From: Xanthobacter oligotrophicus
Lineage (GTDB): Bacteria > Pseudomonadota > Alphaproteobacteria > Rhizobiales > Xanthobacteraceae
Assembly (NCBI RefSeq): GCF_008364685.1
Contig: NZ_VTTL01000003.1
Coordinates: 62,001 to 126,000, forward strand
Length of the DNA: 64,000 bases
Direction: 5' to 3'
Part shown: piece after piece, positions 55,119 to 63,726 of the stretch
How the letters are laid out: the number at the start of each line of letters is the position of its first letter
Position numbering within the stretch: the first letter of the stretch is position 1
Program-made: the position numbers and the translations under genes
The notes under the pieces: generated by a model
What the model was told of the DNA's origin: nothing
The model's input: only the letters and a program-made list of their open reading frames with translations
Database searches by the model: none

Positions 55119-55985
55119 CTATTCCACCATGCGCGGGAAGGCGCCGCTGCGCGCGCGTGCCTCCAGCGGCCAGGTCTCGCCGAGCCGCGTGGTGGTGGAA
55201 ACGACGATGGAGCCGCAGCTTTCGAGATCGGAGCGGCTCATGCGGTTGGTAGGAGCGGCGAGGCTCACCACGCCGACGCATTCGGAAGCCCCGCCGAGGG
55301 TGGGCGCCTTGATCGGCGCGGCTACCGCGCCCACGCCCAGTTCGTTCTCCTCATAGCTTAGCGCGAAGCCCCGGCGCGCCACTTCCTCCAGCTCGGCACG
55401 AATGTCCGAGATGGAGGTCTTGGAATAGGCCGTGGCCGGCTCGAGGCCATGCTGAAGCAGCAGTTTCAGGGCGGTCTCAAAGGGTAACGTTGATAGCCAT
55501 GCCTTGCCGGTCGCATGGGTGTGAAGGCCGATTTCGAGCGTGTAGTTCGGATCGATGCGCAGGGAGCGCTTGCTCCCGGCAAAGGACTGCACCCAGACGA
55601 TGCGCTGGCCGCCCGGCTCGACGATGGCCAGGCGGACCAGCTCGCCGGTCTCCTCCGCCAGCTGGCGCAGGGCGGCGGAGCACTGGTCCAGAAGGCGGCT
55701 CGTCTGCAGGTGGCGCAGGCCAAGATTGCTGATGCGATAGGTGAGGTAGTAGCGCTGGGCCCGCTCGTCGCGCCACACCAGATTCATGCCTTCGAGCGTA
55801 TTCAGCAGCTTGCTGACGATCGACTTGTTGAGGGCCAGCCGGCGCGAGATCTCGGACAGGGGCAATCCATCCACGGAATCGGCCAGCATGCCGACGATCT
55901 CGAACGCCCGCTCGACCGAAATGATGGTCTCATCGATTTTCTCTGACCGCCCCGGCGTCACGATCTTTGCCGTCTCTCGCACCAT
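55119..55985 (-). CDS. IclR-family transcriptional regulator
   Basis: A 288-residue regulator. The winged helix-turn-helix (about residues 22-85) contains VERAFEIVGMLADSVDGLPLSEISRRLALNKSIVSKLLNTLE, followed by the IclR effector domain. It is divergent from the SDR-to-ABC operon; the intergenic region holds two TAAC-N3-GTTA dyads. It probably controls both its own operon (with the enolase-family gene) and the divergent genes in response to the imported substrate. Confidence 0.9.
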   Translation of the reverse strand: MVRETAKIVTPGRSEKIDETIISVERAFEIVGMLADSVDGLPLSEISRRLALNKSIVSKLLNTLEGMNLVWRDERAQRYYLTYRISNLGLRHLQTSRLLDQCSAALRQLAEETGELVRLAIVEPGGQRIVWVQSFAGSKRSLRIDPNYTLEIGLHTHATGKAWLSTLPFETALKLLLQHGLEPATAYSKTSISDIRAELEEVARRGFALSYEENELGVGAVAAPIKAPTLGGASECVGVVSLAAPTNRMSRSDLESCGSIVVSTTTRLGETWPLEARARSGAFPRMVE

Positions 55986-56033
55986 GTCTCACGCACCATG
56001 TCTACTGCCGCTAACGGCGATACCCATATTTGA

Positions 56034-56044
56034 TAACAGTGTTA
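56034..56044. promoter_or_regulatory. Operator candidate 1 (TAAC-N3-GTTA)
   Basis: TAACAGTGTTA is palindromic outside its central base and lies 49 bp upstream of the IclR start. It shares TAAC-N3-GTTAC with operator candidate 2. Confidence 0.55.
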
Positions 56045-56141
56045 CTCATATTCATGCAGGGCGCAACGGCAGATTTGCGTGCAGAATTCAGATTGAAGCC
56101 AGTTGACTCCCAAAATCGGTGCATATATCCCATTCATCAAT

Positions 56142-56156
56142 GGTAACGCAGTTACC
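56142..56156. promoter_or_regulatory. Operator candidate 2 (TAAC-N3-GTTA)
   Basis: GGTAACGCAGTTACC is a perfect 15-bp dyad located 66 bp upstream of the SDR start. Its centre is 110 bp from that of candidate 1, close to a whole or half number of helical turns, which could allow looping. Confidence 0.6.
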
Positions 56157-56221
56157 TAATCAGAGGCCGCCGCCGACGGGCCCTTACCCCGGCAGGGCCG
56201 CCCAGCACAGGGAGCCGTACC

Positions 56222-57265
56222 TTGAGTGGACGCCTGACTTTCGACACCCTTCCCGACCTCATCGAGACCGAGGCCCAGCTCGAAGAGCTGATCTCCCGGC
56301 CGACCCAGGGCCTGATCGACGATCTCGCCACGGTGGAGGGCGACATCGTCGTCCTCGGCGTCGCCGGCAAGGTTGGTCCCTCCCTCGCCCGCATGACCAA
56401 GCGCGCGGCACCCGACAAGAGGGTGATCGGCGTCGCCCGCTTCTCCGAGCCCGGATCGCAGGAGGAGCTGGAGGGCTGGGGCATCGAGACCATCAAGTGC
56501 GACCTGCTCGACCAGTCCGCGGTCGCGCGTCTGCCGCAGGCCGCCAATGTGGTCTACATGGCCGGCAAGAAGTTCGGCACCAATGAGGATCCGTCCTTCG
56601 CCTGGGCCATGAACACCATGGTGCCGGCCACCATCGCCGCGCATTATCGCCAATCCCGCATCGTCGCCTTCTCCACCCTGTGCGTCTATCCGTTCGGCGT
56701 GGTGGCGCATAATGGCTGGGACGAGCGGGTGCAGCCCCGCCCGGTGGGCGACTACGCCAATTCCTGCGTCGGCCGCGAGCGCGCGTTCCAGTACGGCTCC
56801 CACAGCTGGGGCACGCCGGGCCGGCTCATCCGGCTGAACTATGCCATCGACCTGCGCTACGGGGTGCTGCACGACATCGCCCAGTGGGTGATCAAGGGCG
56901 AGCCGATCCCGATCCGCACCGGCCATGCCAGCGTCATCTGGCAGGGCGATGCCAATGCGCAGATCCTGCGCTGCCTGAAGCATGCCACCGTGCCCACCTC
57001 GCCCATCAACATCGGTGGCCCGGAACAGGCGAGCGTGCGGGCCATCGCCCACGCCTTCGGCGAGAAGTTCGGGAAGGCACCGATCTTCGACGGCGAGGAA
57101 GAGCCCACGGGCTGGATCAACAGCACCTACCTCTCCCAGCGGCTGTTCGGATACCCAAACGTGCCGCTGGCCCGGATGATCGACTGGGTCGCCCACTGGG
57201 TGGAAAACGACATGCCCATCTACGGCAAGCCGACCCGCTACGAAGTCCGCGACGGCCTGTTCTGA
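56222..57265 (+). CDS. NAD-dependent epimerase/dehydratase-family protein, catalytic Lys missing
   Basis: A 347-residue extended-SDR protein. The Rossmann motif is GVAGKVG (about residues 45-51), with a Ser/Thr active-site segment (FSTLCVYPFG). Where the family has YxxxK (in YxxSKxxGE) this protein reads DYANSCVGRE, so Lys is replaced by Cys. Catalysis may be altered, or the protein may act as a binding or regulatory subunit. The start is a TTG preceded by GGGAG. It is the first gene of the divergent operon. Confidence 0.78.
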   Translation: MSGRLTFDTLPDLIETEAQLEELISRPTQGLIDDLATVEGDIVVLGVAGKVGPSLARMTKRAAPDKRVIGVARFSEPGSQEELEGWGIETIKCDLLDQSAVARLPQAANVVYMAGKKFGTNEDPSFAWAMNTMVPATIAAHYRQSRIVAFSTLCVYPFGVVAHNGWDERVQPRPVGDYANSCVGRERAFQYGSHSWGTPGRLIRLNYAIDLRYGVLHDIAQWVIKGEPIPIRTGHASVIWQGDANAQILRCLKHATVPTSPINIGGPEQASVRAIAHAFGEKFGKAPIFDGEEEPTGWINSTYLSQRLFGYPNVPLARMIDWVAHWVENDMPIYGKPTRYEVRDGLF

Positions 57266-57284
57266 GCCCCGGGAGGCCGCACCA

Positions 57285-57977
57285 ATGAACGGCAATCTCG
57301 GCTTCATGGGCTTCTGGTCCGACATCGACCAGGACTACCAGCTCCGCTACCAGGAATGGCACAATTGCGAGCACATTCCCGAGCGTCTCGGCATTCCCGG
57401 CTTCATCGAGGGACGTCGCTATCGCGGCGCCCCCGGCGGCCCGAACTTCTTCATGTGCTACATCACCGCCGGACCGGAAGTGTTGCGGAGCGAGGCTTAT
57501 CTTTCCGCCCTCAACCGGCCGACCCCATGGACGAAGGAGGCCCTGACCCACTTCCGCAATCCCACCCGCACGCTCTATCGCAAGTTGAGGGCGGTGAGGT
57601 CGGAAGGGGGCTACGCGCCCTATGTCCTGCTCCTGCGCTTCGACGATGAACGCCCGGCTGAAGTGCTGGAAAATCAGGTGGTTGAGGCGCTTTCCGGTAC
57701 CGGATCCGCCGCCGTGTCGGGGGGGCTCTACGAGGTGGATGCGGAGGCGTCCGGCATCATGACGGCGGAGCGCCGGATCTATTCCGGCGGCCCCGGCAGC
57801 CAGCGCTACCTCATCGCCGTGGAGGCGCTCGACCGCGCCCAGGCGGAGGCGGTGGCGGAGCATGTCGAACGACGGCTCTCGCCCGGCATCCATGACCTCG
57901 ACCGCAGCATCTACTGGCTGGAAACCCGCATCCGCGCTGAAGATCTGCGCGGTCCCGCCCGGAAGGACGTGCAATGA
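57285..57977 (+). CDS. Hypothetical protein, possible dimeric alpha/beta-barrel fold
   Basis: A 230-residue protein. The N-terminal half (GFWSDIDQDYQLRYQEWHNCEHIPERLGIPGFIEGRRYRG) resembles EthD/Dabb-like ferredoxin-fold proteins, in which WHxxxHxPE-type His residues line a small-molecule pocket. A second similar segment (YLIAVEALDRAQAEAVAEHVERRL) suggests a tandem domain. No firm family. It overlaps the FAH-family gene by 4 bp and so belongs to the pathway. Confidence 0.65.
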   Translation: MNGNLGFMGFWSDIDQDYQLRYQEWHNCEHIPERLGIPGFIEGRRYRGAPGGPNFFMCYITAGPEVLRSEAYLSALNRPTPWTKEALTHFRNPTRTLYRKLRAVRSEGGYAPYVLLLRFDDERPAEVLENQVVEALSGTGSAAVSGGLYEVDAEASGIMTAERRIYSGGPGSQRYLIAVEALDRAQAEAVAEHVERRLSPGIHDLDRSIYWLETRIRAEDLRGPARKDVQ

Positions 57978-58813
57978 AACTCCTCAGATACGGCGCGGCG
58001 GGGCAGGAACGCCCCGGCCTTCTCGCCCCCGACGGCTCCCTGCGCAGCCTTGCCGAACACATCGGCGACTTCGACAGGTTCCTGTTCGCCGACCCGGCCC
58101 GCCTGGCCGAACTGCAAGCCATTGATCCAGAAACGCTTCCCGTCGTTGAGGGGGCGGTGCGCCTCGGGGTACCGCTCGCCGATATCGGCAAGATCGTCGG
58201 CATCGGCCTCAACTACCATGACCACGCCCGCGAGTGCGGCGCCGCCATCCCCTCCGAGCCCATCCTGTTCCTGAAGGCGACCACCTCGCTTTCCGGCCCG
58301 AACGATGCCATCCGCCTGCCGGAGGGCGCCGAGAAGACGGATTGGGAAGTGGAGCTGGGCGTGGTCATCGGACGGACCGCGCGGGACGTGCCGCTGGCCT
58401 CCGCCCTCGATCACGTCTTCGGCTATTGCGTCGCCCACGACGTGTCGGAGCGCGCGCATCAGCTGGAGCGCGGCGGGCAGTGGACCAAGGGCAAGAGCCA
58501 CGACACCTTCTGTCCGGTGGGGCCCTATCTGGTCACCGCCGACGAGGTGCCGGACCCGCAGTCTCTCGACATGTATTGCGAGGTGGACGGCATCCTGCGC
58601 CAGTCCAGTTCCACCGCCGAAATGATCTTCGGGGTGGCGGAGGTGGTCAGCTACGTGAGCCGCTTCATGACGCTCGCCCCCGGCGACCTGCTCATCACCG
58701 GCACGCCGGCCGGGGTCGGCCTCGGCCTGAAGCCCCCCACCTATCTTGCCCGTGGCGCGCAGGTGCGGCTCGGCATCGCCCGTCTCGGCGACCAGCACCA
58801 GCACGTCGTCTGA
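57974..58813 (+). CDS. Fumarylacetoacetate hydrolase (FAH) family protein
   Basis: A 279-residue FAH-family enzyme. Motifs: GIGLNYHDHARE, FLKATTSLSGPNDAI, the metal-binding DWEVELGVVIG (two Glu) and AHDVSERAHQLERGGQWTKGKSHDTFCPVGPYL, and the ending ITGTPAGVGLGLKPP. Family members hydrolyse, hydrate or decarboxylate 2-oxo acids in aromatic or sugar-acid degradation. Together with the enolase-family enzyme this suggests breakdown of a sugar acid, lactone or ring-cleavage product. Confidence 0.88.
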   Translation: MKLLRYGAAGQERPGLLAPDGSLRSLAEHIGDFDRFLFADPARLAELQAIDPETLPVVEGAVRLGVPLADIGKIVGIGLNYHDHARECGAAIPSEPILFLKATTSLSGPNDAIRLPEGAEKTDWEVELGVVIGRTARDVPLASALDHVFGYCVAHDVSERAHQLERGGQWTKGKSHDTFCPVGPYLVTADEVPDPQSLDMYCEVDGILRQSSSTAEMIFGVAEVVSYVSRFMTLAPGDLLITGTPAGVGLGLKPPTYLARGAQVRLGIARLGDQHQHVV

Positions 58814-58837
58814 TCCAGCACCGGAAAGGCGCCTGCC

Positions 58838-59638
58838 ATGGCCTTGCTCGATAGCCTGAAGAAACTGGCCTCCTCCGAGGCCGCGCGACCGCTGCTGCTG
58901 GTGGCGGTCATCCTCGTCGGCTGGGATATCGCGGTGCGGATCTTCAAGATCCCACCCTATCTCATCCCCGCCCCGTCGCTGGTGGTGGAGCAGGTGATCG
59001 CCCAATGGCCGCTGCTGTTGCGCGAAAGCCTGCCCACCCTCTACGCCACCCTGGGCGGCTTCCTGCTCAGCGCGCTGTTCGGCATTCCGGTGGCACTGCT
59101 GATCGCCTCGTCCCGCACCATCGAAAGCTATCTCTACCCACTGCTGGTGTTCTCCCAGAGCGTGCCGAAGATCGCGGTGGCGCCGCTGTTCGTGGTGTGG
59201 TTCGGCTTCGGCATCGTGCCGAAGATCATCGCCGCCTTCCTGCTCGGCTTCTTTCCGGTGGTGGTCTCCACCGTGCTGGCGCTGAAGAGCATCGACCAGG
59301 AGATGATCGACCTTGCCCGCTCCATGCGCGCAGGGCCGCTTCGGACCTTCCTGCGCATCCGCCTGCCCCATGCCCTGCCGGGCATCTTCGGCGGGCTGAA
59401 GGTGTCCATCACTCTCGCGGTGGTGGGCGCGGTGGTGGGCGAGTTCGTGGGGTCGAACTCCGGCATTGGCTACGTACTGCAGATCGCCAACGGCAATTTC
59501 GACCTGCCGCTCATGTTCGCCGCCCTGTTCGTGCTCTCCATGATGGGGGTCATCCTGTTCATGGCCCTCGACCTTTTGGAGCACCTGATGATCCCCTGGC
59601 ATGCGTCCCGCCGCACGGGCGGGGGCGGGGCCGCCTGA
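58838..59638 (+). CDS. ABC transporter permease (SsuC/TauC-like)
   Basis: A 266-residue permease with about six transmembrane helices and the BPD-transporter EAA-like loop SIDQEMIDLARSMRAGPLRTFLRIRLPHALPGIFGGLKVS. It belongs to the nitrate/sulfonate/taurine class. It works with the binding protein and ATPase encoded next. Confidence 0.9.
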   Translation: MALLDSLKKLASSEAARPLLLVAVILVGWDIAVRIFKIPPYLIPAPSLVVEQVIAQWPLLLRESLPTLYATLGGFLLSALFGIPVALLIASSRTIESYLYPLLVFSQSVPKIAVAPLFVVWFGFGIVPKIIAAFLLGFFPVVVSTVLALKSIDQEMIDLARSMRAGPLRTFLRIRLPHALPGIFGGLKVSITLAVVGAVVGEFVGSNSGIGYVLQIANGNFDLPLMFAALFVLSMMGVILFMALDLLEHLMIPWHASRRTGGGGAA

Positions 59639-59688
59639 CGACACGCAAGACTACAAAAGTAAAAACAAAATCACCGGAGGAGGAAACC

Positions 59689-60693
59689 ATGTTCTGGCGA
59701 ATTCTCGTCGCTGTATGCTTAGCATCCGGTCTGGCCGCACCGGCCCTGGCCCAGACCGCCGACAAGCCCCTCGAAAAGCCCCTCGACAAGGCGGTGCTGA
59801 TGCTCAACTGGTTCGCCTATGGCGAGCATGCGCCCTTCGTGCTGGGGCGCGACAAGGGGTTCTACAAGGACGAGGGCATCGACCTTGAGATCCAGGAGGG
59901 GCGGGGCTCCAGCGTCACGGTGCAGGCGGTGGCCGCCGGAACCGTGCTCTTCGGCCTTGCCGACGTATCGGTGATGATGAAGGCCGCGACGAAGGGCGCC
60001 CCGGTGAAGTCCGTGGGCGTGCTGCTGCAGCGGACCCCCGCCGCCGTCATCACCCCCGAGGGCAAGATCAAGAACCCCAAGGACATCGTCGGCAAGACCA
60101 TCGCCATCACCCCCGGCGATGCGCTGACCCCCATCTGGCCGTTGTACCTGAAGAAGGTGGGCCTTGCCGACGGCAGCTTCCGCACCGTGGCCGGCGATGC
60201 CCAGACCAAGCTCAACGCCGTGGTGAACGGCCAGGCCGACGGGCTCATCGGCTTCACCACCGAGCAGGGCGCGCGCCTGCCCGACATCATCAACAAGCCG
60301 GTGACCATGCTGCGCTTCACCGATGCGGGGGTGAACCTCGTCAGCCTCGGCATCGTCGCCAACCACGACACCATCAAGAACCGGGGCGACCTGGTGCGGC
60401 GCTTCATGCGCGCCACCACCCGCGCCGTCGAGGCGGCGATGGCCGATCCCAAGGGTGCCGTGGACCTGCTTCTGATCGCCTATCCCAAGATGGGGCTTCC
60501 CGACGCGCAGCTGCGCAGCCTGCAATATGCCCAGGCCCTCTACAGCGCCCCGAACGCGCTTGGCCCACGGCCGTTCCAGATGAACCCGGCCCTCATCACC
60601 GACACCCTGGACGTGCTCAGCCAGTATGGCGGCCTGAGCGAAGCCGATCGCGGCAAGGTCTCCGACTACTACACCGCGGAATTCCTGCCATGA
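59689..60693 (+). CDS. ABC transporter substrate-binding protein (NMT1/SsuA-like)
   Basis: A 334-residue periplasmic protein with a signal peptide (FWRILVAVCLASGLAAPALAQ) and the NMT1/SsuA fold: LMLNWFAYGEHAPFVLGRDKGFYKDEGIDLEIQEGRGSS. A strong GGAGGAGG precedes the ATG at 59689. It binds an organic substrate of the SsuA/THI5 class, presumably the compound broken down by the neighbouring enzymes. Confidence 0.88.
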   Translation: MFWRILVAVCLASGLAAPALAQTADKPLEKPLDKAVLMLNWFAYGEHAPFVLGRDKGFYKDEGIDLEIQEGRGSSVTVQAVAAGTVLFGLADVSVMMKAATKGAPVKSVGVLLQRTPAAVITPEGKIKNPKDIVGKTIAITPGDALTPIWPLYLKKVGLADGSFRTVAGDAQTKLNAVVNGQADGLIGFTTEQGARLPDIINKPVTMLRFTDAGVNLVSLGIVANHDTIKNRGDLVRRFMRATTRAVEAAMADPKGAVDLLLIAYPKMGLPDAQLRSLQYAQALYSAPNALGPRPFQMNPALITDTLDVLSQYGGLSEADRGKVSDYYTAEFLP

Positions 60694-61547
60694 GCCGCAC
60701 CCTGAGCCCCACTGCAACGAGAGCCTCGGCGATGGTCCTTCCTGCTCATGCCGCGACCCCCGTGGCCGCGGCCCGCGAGACGCATATCGAGATTTCCGCC
60801 GTCACCAAGACCTACCGGTCGAAGACCGGCGCGGTGCCCTCGCTGCGGCCCTTCGACCTCTCCATCGCGCGCGGCGAGTTCGTCGCCATCGTCGGGCCGA
60901 GCGGCTGCGGCAAGAGCACCCTGCTGAAGCTGGTGGCGGGCCTCCTGCCGGTCACCAGCGGCACCATCTCCATCGCCGGCAAGACGGTGAAGGAACCACT
61001 CGACGACGTGGGCATCGTGTTCCAGAGCCCGGTGCTGCTGCCGTGGCGCAACGTCCGCGACAACATCCTGCTTCAGGTGGAGATGCGCGGGCGCAATGTG
61101 GGCGCCTACCGTGAGACCACCGCGCGGCTGCTGAAGACCGCAGGCCTCGAAGGCTTCGAGGACCGGTTTCCGTGGGAATTGTCAGGCGGCATGCAGCAGC
61201 GCGCCGCCATCTGCCGCGCTCTGGTGCACGATCCCGGCGTGCTGCTGATGGACGAGCCCTTCGGCGCCCTCGACGCCATGACCCGCGAGCGCATGAACGC
61301 CGAGCTGCAGCGCATCTGGATCGAGACCGGCAAGACGGTGCTGCTCATCACCCACTCCATCCCGGAGGCGGTCTATCTCGCCGACCGCGTGGTGGTCATG
61401 TCGAGCCGGCCCGGCGCAGTGGAGGCGATCTACGACATCGACCTGCCGCGCCCGCGTGACCTTTCCATCATGGGTGAGCCGGCCTTCGTGCGGTTCACAA
61501 AGGAGATCCGCAAACACTTCTTCGCCGCAGGCAATCTCGACCACTGA
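60690..61547 (+). CDS. ABC transporter ATP-binding protein (SsuB-like)
   Basis: A 285-residue ATPase with a 25-30-residue extension before the fold, Walker A GPSGCGKST, signature LSGGMQQR, Walker B VLLMDEPFGALD and the H-loop ITHSIPEA. It completes the SsuABC-like importer and overlaps the binding-protein gene by 4 bp. A GC hairpin (61575-61591) follows it. Confidence 0.92.
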   Translation: MSRTLSPTATRASAMVLPAHAATPVAAARETHIEISAVTKTYRSKTGAVPSLRPFDLSIARGEFVAIVGPSGCGKSTLLKLVAGLLPVTSGTISIAGKTVKEPLDDVGIVFQSPVLLPWRNVRDNILLQVEMRGRNVGAYRETTARLLKTAGLEGFEDRFPWELSGGMQQRAAICRALVHDPGVLLMDEPFGALDAMTRERMNAELQRIWIETGKTVLLITHSIPEAVYLADRVVVMSSRPGAVEAIYDIDLPRPRDLSIMGEPAFVRFTKEIRKHFFAAGNLDH

Positions 61548-61704
61548 ACACCCGGCATGTGCTCCTCCCCTGAAAGCGCCGCGACGGCGCTGCTCAGGCA
61601 CCATACGTGCCCGCAGGAGGGGGCATCCACCCCATCAGTTCAGGTTTGACGAGGGGACGCGTTGCAGCGTGTTCAGGCCTCCGCGGGTCGGTTGCAATCG
61701 GAAC

Positions 61705-62406
61705 CTAGGGGCTGTCGTCGTCCGCCTTCGCGGCGAGGATGGTTCCTTCAGCACCTGGAACCGCCGGCCAGCGGATCAGTGCCTCGCGCCCCGCCGGCGT
61801 GAGGCCGTAGATGCCGCGATCTGCACGGGCGAACCAGCCATAGACATTGTCCAGAAGGATTTTTCCGGCGTTGGGCGCGAACGCACGAAGATCGCGCGGG
61901 CGTTTGGGGGCCTCCGTCATGGCCAGGGCACAGGCGAGCGCCTGCTGCCGATATGCGGTCATGATGGGTGTACGAGACCCGCCCCCCACCGCCGGATCGC
62001 CCACCCGGCGCCGGTGCTCATCCACGAGCCGCGACTTGCGGCGCGGATCCTTGCGCGGCATGGGAGACGTGGGACTGACGATGATCGTCACCTCGCCCGC
62101 AGGCGAGACGCCGAGCATCCCGAAACCAAGGCGTCGACACAGGTTGCGGAAACGCGAGTCGCTTTCCCGTCCGTTTCCGCGCGCCGATGTGCGCGCTGCG
62201 AGCCAGACCTCGTCGCAGGCGGTAGCGCGGTCGACGGCCTGGAGGACGAGTTCCAGATTGAAGCTGAGCTTCAATTCCCCGATGACCACGATCGGTATTC
62301 CGTCTCCTGCAAGCGCAACCAGGTCGCAGCCGCCGACCTCGCCTTTGACGGCAAAGCCGAGGCCTTCCAGAAACGCTTTCACCGGCGGATAAAGGGATGT
62401 CTCCAG
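61705..62406 (-). CDS. DUF2161 (PD-(D/E)XK-type) protein with apparent CTG start
   Basis: A 233-residue protein of the DUF2161 family, described as putative PD-(D/E)XK-type phosphodiesterases. The core is ETSLYPPVKAFLEGLGFAVKGEVGGCDLVALAGDGIPIVVIGELKLSFNLE, with the candidate catalytic Asp (CDLVAL) and Glu-x-Lys (GELKL). The C-terminal part looks like a DNA-binding domain (YGLTPAGREAL). The family start, usually METTLYPPVK, here reads LETSLYPPVK with the first codon CTG at 62404-62406. GGAGAG lies eight bases upstream. No ATG, GTG or TTG in this frame gives a better start, so CTG initiation or a start-codon mutation is likely. Confidence 0.7.
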   Translation of the reverse strand: METSLYPPVKAFLEGLGFAVKGEVGGCDLVALAGDGIPIVVIGELKLSFNLELVLQAVDRATACDEVWLAARTSARGNGRESDSRFRNLCRRLGFGMLGVSPAGEVTIIVSPTSPMPRKDPRRKSRLVDEHRRRVGDPAVGGGSRTPIMTAYRQQALACALAMTEAPKRPRDLRAFAPNAGKILLDNVYGWFARADRGIYGLTPAGREALIRWPAVPGAEGTILAAKADDDSP

Positions 62407-62422
62407 GATACGCTCTCCGTCA

Positions 62423-63136
62423 TCAGGCCGGCCTGTGCCGGGCAGGGCCGGGAGGGCGAACCTCCGGATTGGTGGCGATCCAGATGATATGGCGCGCGCC
62501 CCCGCGCCCTCCATTGGCCCGCACCCGCGCCTCTTCGACGCCAAACCCCGCCTTGCGAAGCCGCTGGGTGAAATTTTGGTCCGGTCTCGATGACCAGACG
62601 GCCAGCAAGCCGCCGGGTCGCAGCGCCGCCCTGGCCGCGTTGAGGCCGGCACTATCGTAAAGCCGGTCGTTGGCCGCGCGTGTCAGCCCTTCGGGTCCGT
62701 TGTCGACATCAAGCAGGATCGCATCGAACGTCGCCCGGCCGGCGCGGATCGGGCCGCTCACGTCCTCTTCGCGGATGCTGACGCGCGGATTGGTCAGGCA
62801 ACCTGCGAAGATCTCCGCCATGGGGCCCCGCGCCCACGCAACCACCGCCGGCACCAGTTCCGCCACGGTGACACGGGCATCGGGCCCGAGTTCGGCGAGC
62901 GCCGCGCGAAGGGTAAAACCCATGCCCAGCCCCCCGATGAGCACATGTGGCTTGGGGCGGTCCCGAAGCCTGGCGCAGACCATCGTGGCGAGCGCCTCTT
63001 CCGACCCGCTGAGGCGACTGTTCATCAGCTCGATGGAGCCGGCCATGATCGAGAATTCCGCGCCGCGCTGCATCAGGCGGAGCTGGCCGCCGCCATCGGG
63101 CACTTGCGCGGTGTCGAGCTGCAACCAGGGGATCAC
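62423..63136 (-). CDS. Spermidine-synthase-like methyltransferase-fold protein
   Basis: A 237-residue protein with the Rossmann-like spermidine synthase/methyltransferase fold: VLIGGLGMGFTLRAAL (cofactor loop), VTVAELVPAVVAWARG, and FDAILLDVDNGPEGL (acidic catalytic region). The usual N-terminal tetramerisation domain of spermidine synthase is short or missing. It is probably an SAM- or decarboxylated-SAM-using enzyme. GTG start. It ends 16 bp before the proposed start of the DUF2161 gene, so the two form an operon. Confidence 0.8.
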   Translation of the reverse strand: MIPWLQLDTAQVPDGGGQLRLMQRGAEFSIMAGSIELMNSRLSGSEEALATMVCARLRDRPKPHVLIGGLGMGFTLRAALAELGPDARVTVAELVPAVVAWARGPMAEIFAGCLTNPRVSIREEDVSGPIRAGRATFDAILLDVDNGPEGLTRAANDRLYDSAGLNAARAALRPGGLLAVWSSRPDQNFTQRLRKAGFGVEEARVRANGGRGGARHIIWIATNPEVRPPGPARHRPA

Positions 63137-63649
63137 GGGTCACTCTTCGGTTGAGGATCGCGTTTCGCGAGCCGCCGTATATAGGCCAAACCTCCGTCCC
63201 CCCGCCACCGGCGAGGAGACGACCACGTACCGTCTCTCGATGAGCGGGCTGGTGTCCCAAGTTGAGGTTTAAGGCGAAGCAGAGGTCCCACTGACCGCTT
63301 TCGCCGTGCCCGACCGCGCCAGGAGCAGGCGTTGGCTCGGTTACGGGATCCGAACCTTCAGAGAGCGGCCACCCTCCAGAACGCTGAGTGTCCACACGGC
63401 ACTGGGCTTCTCGCTAGAGACGTGCGGCGGAGACGCGAGAGAGACCATCCGCGCCCTCCTTGTCGGGCAACAGGAGCGACCAGAGGCCGCCCGTATGCGG
63501 CATGCCGGCGGGGAGTTGGTCGCCGGCTCGTGAGAGCCGCGCACCATGCCCGATTTTGTGTCGCGTGGTGACCCGGTGGTGACCCAGATCCGCCGCCAAG
63601 GAACGGGGGCTTCCCCGCGCCGCACAAGTCCAGGATTTTATTTAAGAAA
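63137..63649. other. Intergenic region between the methyltransferase-like gene and tRNA-Arg
   Basis: This 513-bp region contains several short overlapping open frames on both strands, none with a recognisable family or ribosome-binding site. The last 30 bp before the tRNA are AT-rich. No integrase gene, whole or broken, is visible here. Confidence 0.45.

Positions 63650-63726
<77 letters not shown>

Noticed and set aside
63306-63533. 75-codon open frame before tRNA-Arg
   Set aside because: It has no recognisable motif or ribosome-binding site, and competing frames of similar length exist on the other strand.
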